NCBI GenBank assembly: GCA_022711075.1 | Contig: JAKLFS010000011.1 | Location: forward strand, 4,946 to 10,906 | Length of the DNA stretch: 5,961 nucleotides | Direction of reading: 5' to 3' | Origin: Patescibacteria group bacterium | Lineage (GTDB): Bacteria > Patescibacteriota > Minisyncoccia > UBA6257 > JAAZHW01 | Part shown: in pieces, positions 1-4,365 of the stretch | Numbering within the stretch: position 1 is the first letter of the stretch | How the letters are laid out: each line of letters begins with the position of its first letter | The notes under the pieces: model-generated | Databases searched by the model: none | What the model saw: the letters and a program-made list of their open reading frames with translations, nothing else | What the model was told of the DNA's origin: nothing | Translations under genes and position numbers: made by a program

Positions 1-83
1 AAAAACTGGATTTGTTGGCTGAAACCTTGATTAAAGACGAAATCATTGAAAAAGAAGAGTTTGAAAAATTAATGAAAGCATAA
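1..83 (+). CDS. ftsH: FtsH-like ATP-dependent zinc metalloprotease, C-terminal end (partial)
   Basis: Only the last 26 residues are in the window, read in the frame starting at base 3 and ending in TAA at 81-83. The tail reads LDLLAETLIKDEII followed by EKEEFEKLMKA. This matches the end of the FtsH peptidase domain, where a helix (leucines, then 'AETL') is followed by a 'E..EEFE.L' segment in which the glutamate and phenylalanine are typical. FtsH is a membrane-anchored AAA+ protease that degrades misfolded membrane and some soluble proteins. The AAA+ and HEXXH zinc regions lie outside the window, so the call rests on the tail alone. The usual disordered, charged extension after this motif is absent, which is common in short FtsH proteins. 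The final codons overlap the promoter proposed for the downstream tRNA. Confidence 0.72.
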   Translation, partial: KLDLLAETLIKDEIIEKEEFEKLMKA

Positions 84-89
84 TAGAAT
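61..89 (+). promoter_or_regulatory. Sigma70-type promoter for tRNA-Thr, inside the ftsH tail
   Basis: A -35 box TTGAAA (61-66) and a -10 box TAGAAT (84-89) are separated by 17 bases, each one mismatch from consensus. Initiation would be expected near base 96, only a couple of bases before the tRNA-Thr body if that begins at G98. The -35 box and most of the spacer are ftsH coding sequence and the -10 box begins just past the stop. The same -10 hexamer with the same spacing recurs at 1152-1180. Confidence 0.6.
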
Positions 90-97
90 ATGACGGT

Positions 98-169
98 GGG
101 CATGTAGCTCAGTGGTAGAGCAACCCCATGGTAAGGGGTAGGTCGCCAGTTCAAGTCTGGCCATCGGCT
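98..169 (+). tRNA. trnT: tRNA-Thr (anticodon GGT), atypical acceptor stem
   Basis: The cloverleaf core is intact. The D stem is GCTC/GAGC (107-110/118-121). The anticodon stem ACCCC/GGGGT (123-127/135-139) has loop ATGGTAA, giving anticodon GGT at 130-132, which reads ACC and ACU. The T stem GCCAG/CTGGC (145-149/157-161) has loop TTCAAGT. The 3' acceptor strand is CATCGGC (162-168) with discriminator T169, and no CCA is encoded. The 5' strand is the problem. The seven bases in the canonical place, GGGCATG (98-104), mismatch at three consecutive positions (2-4). GACGGTG (92-98) pairs better, with one mismatch and one G-T, but leaves eight bases instead of two before the D stem. The true 5' end is therefore uncertain (92 or 98). 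It may be a working tRNA, a degenerate copy or an assembly error. Confidence 0.8.
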
Positions 170-171
170 CT

Positions 172-219
172 GAAAAATGAAGGAGTAATTCGTAGTGGTC
201 GTTTTTCATTTTTCTTTTT
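172..219 (+). terminator. Possible hairpin terminator after tRNA-Thr
   Basis: GAAAAATGAA (172-181) is perfectly complementary to TTCATTTTTC (205-214). The stem can extend inward to 13 pairs (172-184 with 202-214, two of them G-T) around a 17-base loop, and five T residues follow (215-219). Position and tail fit an intrinsic terminator separating the tRNA from rpmG. The stem is mostly A-T, so it would be weak. It could instead be a processing hairpin in a joint tRNA-rpmG transcript, because no clear rpmG promoter is visible in the 20 or so bases left before its start. Confidence 0.4.
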
Positions 220-237
220 CGTTTTAAATCATTATTT

Positions 238-399
238 ATGGCTTCTCAAGAAAATTTAATTAAATTACAATGTACTAAATGCAAGCGCATCAATTATTTT
301 ACTCGGAAGAACAAGAAAACCAACGAGAAAAAAATTGAATTGAAGAAATATTGCCGATGGTGCAAATTGCATACGGCGCATAAAGAAACTAAAAAATAA
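238..399 (+). CDS. rpmG: 50S ribosomal protein L33
   Basis: The gene encodes a 53-residue basic protein of normal L33 length and is a component of the large ribosomal subunit near the tRNA exit site. Two cysteine pairs are visible, CTKC at residues 12-15 and CRWC at 39-42. This makes it the zinc-binding (C+) form of L33. The ending KLHTAHKETK corresponds to the family's 'kHT.HKEtK' signature. The ATG at 238 gives the expected N-terminus, with LIKLQC beginning the zinc ribbon. No Shine-Dalgarno motif precedes it; the upstream bases are an AT-rich run. It lies between tRNA-Thr and tRNA-Trp. An rpmG-trnW pairing is a familiar bacterial arrangement, but the usual secE-nusG follow-on is missing here. 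Confidence 0.95.
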   Translation: MASQENLIKLQCTKCKRINYFTRKNKKTNEKKIELKKYCRWCKLHTAHKETKK

Positions 400-436
400 C
401 TTCTATTTTTTAAATTTTTGTCGTCGGTAAAATTAT

Positions 437-507
437 GGGGGCATAGTTCAATGGTAGAACGACGGTCTCCAAAACCGTTGATCAGGGTTCGACTCCTTGT
501 GCCCCCG
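437..507 (+). tRNA. trnW: tRNA-Trp (anticodon CCA)
   Basis: A full cloverleaf is visible. The acceptor GGGGGCA/TGCCCCC (437-443/500-506) is perfectly paired, with discriminator G507 as expected for bacterial tRNA-Trp. The D stem is GTTC/GAAC, the anticodon stem ACGGT/ACCGT with loop CTCCAAA (anticodon at 469-471), and the T stem CAGGG/CCTTG with one G-T pair and loop TTCGACT. The variable loop is four bases. No 3' CCA is encoded; CTC follows, so CCA-adding enzyme is required. The anticodon is CCA rather than TCA, consistent with UGA remaining a stop. No good separate promoter is visible in the 37 bases after rpmG, so it may be transcribed with rpmG. The next start codon is only 9 bases beyond the tRNA. 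Confidence 0.96.
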
Positions 508-516
508 CTCAAAGTT

Positions 517-1146
517 ATGTCCAAAAAAGATATCCTTATCGCTTTAATCGTTGGCGAAATTGTGGCTTTATTAATTTGGCCGGTTTGGCTTAATCTCAAT
601 GCCTTTATGAATTATTGGCCGCTGCGTTGGCTGTTGCTTATTATTCTTCCGATTGTGTCGCTTTTAGTTTTGTGGATTGCGTCTTTAATCGGTCGGCGTC
701 TGCCAATTATCTGGCAATTCGCTAAATTCGGTTTGATTGGCGTTTTAAATACGCTTTTGGATTTCGGCGTTTTGAACTTTCTCAGTTATTTAACCAAGGT
801 TTATTCCGGTTCCACGCTGATTCTTTTGAATGTTTTCGCTTTCTTGGCAGCCAATATCAACAGTTATTTTTGGAACAAATCATGGACTTTCAGCAGCCGC
901 TCCAGAAATGTGGCGGCGGAATTCGGAAGATTTTTAATTGTCAGCATTATCGGTTTTGGCATTAATAGCCTGATTCTTTGGCTGCTCACGAGTTTAATGC
1001 ATCCTTTAGCCGGTATCAGTCCGCAGCTTTGGGAGAACATCGCTAAGCTGGCGGCAACTGTTATTTATACCATTTGGAATTTTATCGGTTATAAGCTGAT
1101 TGTTTTTAAAGAGGCAACCATTTCGTCCGGGGATAATAGGGCGTAA
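517..1146 (+). CDS. GtrA-family integral membrane protein
   Basis: This 209-residue protein is almost entirely hydrophobic. Residues about 67-200 form a GtrA-like domain (PF04138 type) with four helices, roughly at 68-92, 101-118, 136-160 and 176-198. It shows the family's 'F..FGLIGVLNTLLDFGV' entry (within residues 68-86) and the N-N-W-TF pattern after helix 2 (NINSYFWNKSWTF, 113-125). The second half repeats a similar pattern, FGRFLIVSIIGFGIN then WNFIGYKLIVF. GtrA-like proteins are thought to help move or present undecaprenyl-phosphate-linked sugars during surface polysaccharide modification; the substrate here is unknown. About 65 N-terminal residues carry two further predicted helices (5-26 and 36-58). 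I chose ATG 517 because extending upstream in frame would translate the tRNA-Trp. No Shine-Dalgarno site is visible. No glycosyltransferase partner is adjacent. Confidence 0.82.
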   Translation: MSKKDILIALIVGEIVALLIWPVWLNLNAFMNYWPLRWLLLIILPIVSLLVLWIASLIGRRLPIIWQFAKFGLIGVLNTLLDFGVLNFLSYLTKVYSGSTLILLNVFAFLAANINSYFWNKSWTFSSRSRNVAAEFGRFLIVSIIGFGINSLILWLLTSLMHPLAGISPQLWENIAKLAATVIYTIWNFIGYKLIVFKEATISSGDNRA

Positions 1147-1151
1147 GGCGT

Positions 1152-1180
1152 TTGCTTTTTTAACTGCTTTTTGTTAGAAT
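1152..1180 (+). promoter_or_regulatory. Sigma70-type promoter, likely leaderless, for the operon starting at 1189
   Basis: TTGCTT (1152-1157) and TAGAAT (1175-1180) are separated by exactly 17 bases in the only sizeable gap between gtrA and the next gene. The -10 box ends 8 bases before the ATG at 1189, so initiation 6-8 bases downstream would fall at 1187-1189, at or next to the A of the start codon. This predicts a leaderless mRNA. It appears to be the main promoter for the four closely spaced genes up to 4185. Confidence 0.65.
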
Positions 1181-1188
1181 AATAAACA

Positions 1189-1551
1189 ATGAGGCTGATA
1201 TCCAGATTTATTGCTCAAATTTTGATTAATGCCTTAGCCCTTTTGGCGATTTTTTATTTGGTTCCAGAGGCAAAATTCATCGGCGATTGGACGAAGCTTT
1301 TAGAGATTGCTTTGGTTTTGGGAATCATCAACTTTTTAGTTAAGCCGCTTTTAAAGCTTTTCCTCGGCCCCCTCGTTGTTTTAACGCTTGGTCTGTTCAG
1401 CTTGGTGATTAATGCTCTGATTTTGTGGATTGTTGTTCAATTGTTCCCGAATGTTTTGATTATTCCTTGGGGTTGGCCGCTGGTCTGGGCGACCATCATA
1501 GTTTCCGTAATTAATTTCGTTTTTCATTTTTTGTCCAAATCAAAAGCATAA
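1189..1551 (+). CDS. Four-helix membrane protein, phage holin superfamily IV-like (PF04020 type)
   Basis: This 120-residue protein has four hydrophobic helices at about 5-24, 37-54, 60-82 and 97-116. It carries the family's characteristic stretch GIINFLVKPLLKLF (45-58) followed by PLVVLTLGLFSLVINALILW (61-80). That 'NflVKPll' plus 'lTlGlf.lvINAl' pattern is diagnostic of the small bacterial family annotated as 'phage holin family protein'. Despite the name, most members are chromosomal and not linked to prophage, and their function is not established. No phage genes surround it. It opens a probable operon with secG (7-base gap), which hints at a role in the cytoplasmic membrane, but this is only context. 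It is preceded by a strong promoter and no Shine-Dalgarno site, consistent with leaderless translation. Confidence 0.8.
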   Translation: MRLISRFIAQILINALALLAIFYLVPEAKFIGDWTKLLEIALVLGIINFLVKPLLKLFLGPLVVLTLGLFSLVINALILWIVVQLFPNVLIIPWGWPLVWATIIVSVINFVFHFLSKSKA

Positions 1552-1558
1552 AATACCT

Positions 1559-1777
1559 ATGAAATCAATTTTAGAGATCTCGCAAGTCGTTATTTCTGTT
1601 ATTCTGATTATTCTGGTCCTTTTGCAGCAGCGGGGATCGGGCTTGGGCAGCGTTTTTGGCGGTGGCGGCGAAGCCTACCATCAGCGCCGCGGCATGGAAA
1701 AATGGATTTTTCGCGGAACCGTTGTCTCGGCCTTTATTTTTCTGGCGCTGAGCATTGCCACCTTTTTGATTAAATAA
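1559..1777 (+). CDS. secG: Protein translocase subunit SecG
   Basis: This 72-residue protein has the SecG architecture: a first membrane helix (about 4-22), a short glycine-rich cytoplasmic loop, and a second helix (about 52-70). The loop begins LLQQRGSGLGSVFGGGGEA (21-39), matching the family signature 'LLQ..kG.Gl...FGGG'. SecG is the accessory third subunit of the SecYEG channel and improves SecA-driven protein export. Its length is normal for a compact SecG. It lies 7 bases after the holin-like gene and 20 bases before the solute-binding protein gene, so co-transcription is likely. No Shine-Dalgarno site is visible. A TAAAAT at 1549-1554 resembles a -10 box, but it has no suitably placed -35 and lies too close to the ATG. 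Confidence 0.93.
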   Translation: MKSILEISQVVISVILIILVLLQQRGSGLGSVFGGGGEAYHQRRGMEKWIFRGTVVSAFIFLALSIATFLIK

Positions 1778-1797
1778 CCGATTTTTGAAATAAACTT

Positions 1798-3516
1798 ATG
1801 AATTTAAAAAGTTTTTTTTCCCGTTCTTTTTGGAGAAAATTCTGGGAAGTTTTATCGCCAGTGGAAAGAAAAATTCTAAAAGCGGCGCTGATAGTTTTAA
1901 TTTTTTGTCTCGTCTATTTTTTGATTAAATGGTATTACACCAGCACGATTTTGGTTCCGGAGGACGGCGGGACGTTGCGGGAGGGTTTAAGTAGCCAGCC
2001 TACGAGTTTAAACCCGATTTTAAGCCAGAATGAAGTTGATCAGGATTTAGCCAGTTTGGTTTTCAGCGGCATTTTGAAAAGCGATGGTAAAGGCGGCTTG
2101 GAAAATGATTTGGCCGATTCCGTTGAACGTAGCGATGATGGGAAAATTTGGACGGTTAAACTGAGGCAAGACGTTTTTTGGCAAGATGGCCAGCAATTGA
2201 CCGCTGACGATGTACTTTTCACTATTCAAGCCATTCAAGATCAGGAGAGTCGAAGTCCTTGGCGTTTAAGTTGGCAGGGAGTAGAGGTTAAAAAATTCAA
2301 CGATTTTACGGTTATTTTTGAGCTAAAGAATCCTTTTGCTTTTTTTGAAGAGAAACTGAAACAAAAAATAATTCCGCAGCACATCTTTGGCAATATTCCT
2401 TTAACCAATCTTTATCTCTCCGATTATAATTTTCAGCCAGTGGGCAGCGGACCGTATATTTTTGAAAAGTTTGAAAAGGGCAAGAGTGGTTTTATCAATT
2501 ATTACCAATTTAAAGCAAACCCTAATTACTTTCTGAGTCGTCCGCATATTGATAAGTTGGTCATTAAATTTTATAAGAGCGAACCAGAACTGATCACTGC
2601 CTTTAACCATCGGGAAATTGACTTATTGTCCGGATTGAACATCCGCAGTCTGGATTCCATTAAAAGGAGTTTTAAGGAAGACGATGTAACTCTGCCCAGA
2701 TATTTTGCTGTTTTCTTTAATCAAAGTATTTCCAAAGTTTTAAGCGATAAAAATGTCCGTTATGCTCTGAATTATGCGGTTGATCGGTTGGAATTGATTG
2801 ACAAGGTGTTTCAGGGAAAGGCTCAGAGCGTCGAAGGGCCGATTTTGGCGGGAATGATCGGTTACGATCCAGAGCTTAAATTCGAATATTCTTTGGACAA
2901 GGCCGCTTCGATTTTGGCGAAAGATGGCTGGTCCGATGAGAATGGTGACGGCATCTTAGAAAAGAAATTGAACAAAAACGACTCCGCCGCCACTCCGCTG
3001 AGTTTTAAGTTGGTTTCTCCGGAGTCTCCTGCTTTGATTGAAGCGGCCAGCCTTTTGAAAAATCAGTGGGCAAAGATAGGGGCTAATGTTGACATACAGA
3101 TTGTTTCGGCCTTGGAATTGCAGCAAAACTATTTGGAGCCTCGCGTTTATGACGCTTTGATTTACGGCAATGTTCTTAACCAGAATCCCGATCCTTTCCA
3201 ATTTTGGCATTCTTCCCAGAAATTCCATCCTGGTTTTAATCTGGCCTTATATGAAAATGCGGCCGTTGATAAAGTTTTGGAAGATTTCAGACAGATTTTT
3301 GATTCGCAACTTCAGGCCGCTGATTTGAGAAAATTTCAGAGCTTTATTTTAGCCGATGCTCCGGCAGTCTTCCTTTTCAATCCGCAGTATCCCATTATTT
3401 CCGCTAAGAATGTTTATTTAACGGAAATGAGCAGATTAAATATCGCTGCCGAAAGGTATTTTGACGTGCAAGATTGGTATGTCCAAACGCGACGGGCTTT
3501 CAAAACTGCCGATTAG
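1798..3516 (+). CDS. Peptide ABC transporter substrate-binding protein, family 5 (OppA-like), membrane-anchored
   Basis: This 572-residue protein resembles the SBP_bac_5 family (PF00496), which binds oligopeptides, nickel or similar ligands outside the cytoplasmic membrane. Signature parts are GGTLREGL (57-64) then SLNPIL (70-75), and DGKIWTVKLRQDVFWQDGQQ (114-133) followed by LTADDVLFTI (134-143). Later come the 'VGSGPYIFEKF' and 'VRYALNYAVDR' segments. An Asp-rich loop DENGDGILE (380-388) matches a calcium-loop-like motif common in this family. The N-terminus has about 27 basic and aromatic residues and then one helix (about 28-45), with no lipobox cysteine at a signal-peptidase II site. 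It is therefore probably held by an uncleaved signal anchor rather than a lipid. No permease or ATPase gene lies in the window, so its transporter partner, if any, is elsewhere. It ends with TAG, the only non-TAA stop here. Confidence 0.85.
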   Translation: MNLKSFFSRSFWRKFWEVLSPVERKILKAALIVLIFCLVYFLIKWYYTSTILVPEDGGTLREGLSSQPTSLNPILSQNEVDQDLASLVFSGILKSDGKGGLENDLADSVERSDDGKIWTVKLRQDVFWQDGQQLTADDVLFTIQAIQDQESRSPWRLSWQGVEVKKFNDFTVIFELKNPFAFFEEKLKQKIIPQHIFGNIPLTNLYLSDYNFQPVGSGPYIFEKFEKGKSGFINYYQFKANPNYFLSRPHIDKLVIKFYKSEPELITAFNHREIDLLSGLNIRSLDSIKRSFKEDDVTLPRYFAVFFNQSISKVLSDKNVRYALNYAVDRLELIDKVFQGKAQSVEGPILAGMIGYDPELKFEYSLDKAASILAKDGWSDENGDGILEKKLNKNDSAATPLSFKLVSPESPALIEAASLLKNQWAKIGANVDIQIVSALELQQNYLEPRVYDALIYGNVLNQNPDPFQFWHSSQKFHPGFNLALYENAAVDKVLEDFRQIFDSQLQAADLRKFQSFILADAPAVFLFNPQYPIISAKNVYLTEMSRLNIAAERYFDVQDWYVQTRRAFKTAD

Positions 3517-3528
3517 CTGATTTAATTC

Positions 3529-4185
3529 ATGGAGAATTTTTGCTCTCAGGGCCAGCGTGAAGTAAAGCGAGCCAGCGAACTTAAGGCGGTGCTTTCTGAT
3601 AAAAATTTCCCCGATGATTTTGTCGTCTACGAAGTTTGCCGCGCCGAGAAAAGAAAAGGCGATTTGCGCTATGATTTGACGCTGATCCAGCGAAAATTGT
3701 TGGGAAGGGAGCTTCCGAAAACTTTCGGTCATTATCATCTTCATCAGGAGCCGGAATTATATGAGATTTTGTCAGGGAGCGTCAATTTTTTAATTCAAAG
3801 ATACGAAGTTGACCCGTTAATTATATCCGAAGCTTATTTGATTGAAGCTCAAAAAGGCGATAGGGTAATCATTCCTTTCGGATTTGGGATGGTAAGCATC
3901 AATTCCAATATTAATGAGGAGGCGTTGATTGGTAATTGGATTAATAATAGCACTGTCAATTCCTACGATTTTTTTCAAGAATGCCGCGGAGCCTGCTATT
4001 ATATTTTGAACAGAGGAGAGGGTGTTTGGCAAGCCGAAAGAAACGATAATTATAAGGAAGTTGCGCCTTTGATTGTTTTGCGACCGAAAATTCTTTCCAG
4101 CGAACTGGAAAATCTGAATTTTTTAATTCAGCCCGAGAAATATCGTAATTTCTTGACAATCGATAATTTGTATAAAAAATTATAA
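3529..4185 (+). CDS. Cupin-type glucose-6-phosphate isomerase (archaeal GPI-like), divergent
   Basis: This 218-residue protein resembles the cupin-fold phosphoglucose isomerases (PF06560 type), which interconvert glucose 6-phosphate and fructose 6-phosphate using a bound metal. The first cupin motif is clear: KTFGHYHLH (64-72), then PELYEILSG (75-83), supplying likely metal ligands H68, H70 and E76. The second motif, RVIIPFGFGMVSINSN (112-127), fits the family's 'V.VPP...Hr.vN.g', but the usual histidine appears to be replaced by M121. The C-terminal part (RGACYYILN, then NDNYKEVAPL) matches the family's 'gaaYy...Np.Y...P' ending. The length is slightly above the roughly 190 residues of archaeal homologues. 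It starts 12 bases after the solute-binding protein gene, so it is probably the last gene of the operon. Isomerase activity is inferred; a sugar-binding or altered-specificity cupin is possible. Confidence 0.75.
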   Translation: MENFCSQGQREVKRASELKAVLSDKNFPDDFVVYEVCRAEKRKGDLRYDLTLIQRKLLGRELPKTFGHYHLHQEPELYEILSGSVNFLIQRYEVDPLIISEAYLIEAQKGDRVIIPFGFGMVSINSNINEEALIGNWINNSTVNSYDFFQECRGACYYILNRGEGVWQAERNDNYKEVAPLIVLRPKILSSELENLNFLIQPEKYRNFLTIDNLYKKL

Positions 4186-4186
4186 G
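4153..4186 (+). promoter_or_regulatory. Tentative promoter elements before tRNA-Leu
   Basis: A perfect -35 hexamer TTGACA (4153-4158) lies in the last codons of the isomerase gene. The best -10 look-alikes downstream are TATAAA (4171-4176, 12-base spacing) and TATAAG (4181-4186, 22-base spacing), neither at the ideal distance. TATAAG would place initiation about a dozen bases before the tRNA. A dedicated tRNA promoter is plausible here but the spacing argues for caution. Confidence 0.3.
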
Positions 4187-4204
4187 AGCCTGGCGCGCAA
4201 TTTT

Positions 4205-4291
4205 GGGGATGTGGCGGAACTGGCAGACGCGCAGCGTTCAGGGCGCTGTAGCCGCAAGGCTGTGAGAGTTCGAATCTCTCCATCCCCACCA
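4205..4291 (+). tRNA. trnL: tRNA-Leu (anticodon CAG), CCA encoded
   Basis: This is a class II tRNA with a long variable arm. The acceptor GGGGATG/CATCCCC (4205-4211/4281-4287) is perfectly paired, with discriminator A4288 and an encoded CCA at 4289-4291. The anticodon stem CAGCG/CGCTG carries loop TTCAGGG, giving CAG at 4239-4241, which reads the leucine codon CUG. The variable arm forms AGCC-GCAA-GGCT. The T stem GAGAG/CTCTC has loop TTCGAAT. Unlike the other two tRNAs in the window, CCA is part of the gene. It lies 19 bases after the isomerase stop codon, and 74 bases separate its CCA end from the RNase J start. Confidence 0.97.
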
Positions 4292-4318
4292 TCTAATTTA
4301 TTAATCGTAAATAAAAAA

Positions 4319-4352
4319 CTGCTTTCACTTTAATTTTTATTGAAGAAAGCGG
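4319..4352 (+). other. Hairpin in the leader of the RNase J gene
   Basis: CTGCTTTC (4319-4326) can pair with GAAAGCGG (4345-4352) to give an 8-pair stem with one G-T and an 18-base AT-rich loop. It ends 13 bases before the RNase J ATG. No T-run follows, so it is not an intrinsic terminator. It might be a leader structure that affects stability or translation, or chance in AT-rich sequence. Confidence 0.3.
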
Positions 4353-4365
4353 GAAAACACAAAAA

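Noticed and set aside
428..433. TAAAAT as a -10 box for tRNA-Trp
   Set aside because: It would start transcription inside the mature tRNA and has no matching -35 box.
418..516. N-terminal extension of the GtrA-like frame back to a TTG at 418
   Set aside because: It would translate the tRNA-Trp gene; the peptide GHSSMVERR is the familiar artefact of reading a tRNA as protein. ATG 517 is the credible start.
294..599. 101-codon open frame on the minus strand
   Set aside because: It lies antisense to rpmG, tRNA-Trp and the start of gtrA and has no recognisable domain.
1189..1551. Holin-like gene as a sign of a prophage
   Set aside because: No endolysin, integrase, terminase or structural gene is present; this holin-named family is commonly chromosomal.
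1549..1554. TAAAAT as a -10 box for secG
   Set aside because: Only 4 bases separate it from the ATG and there is no -35 at 16-18 bases; the gene is better explained as part of the operon.
2040..4159. Several 60-100 codon minus-strand frames under the solute-binding protein and isomerase genes
   Set aside because: They are antisense shadows of strongly supported + strand genes, with no family motif or sensible upstream signal.
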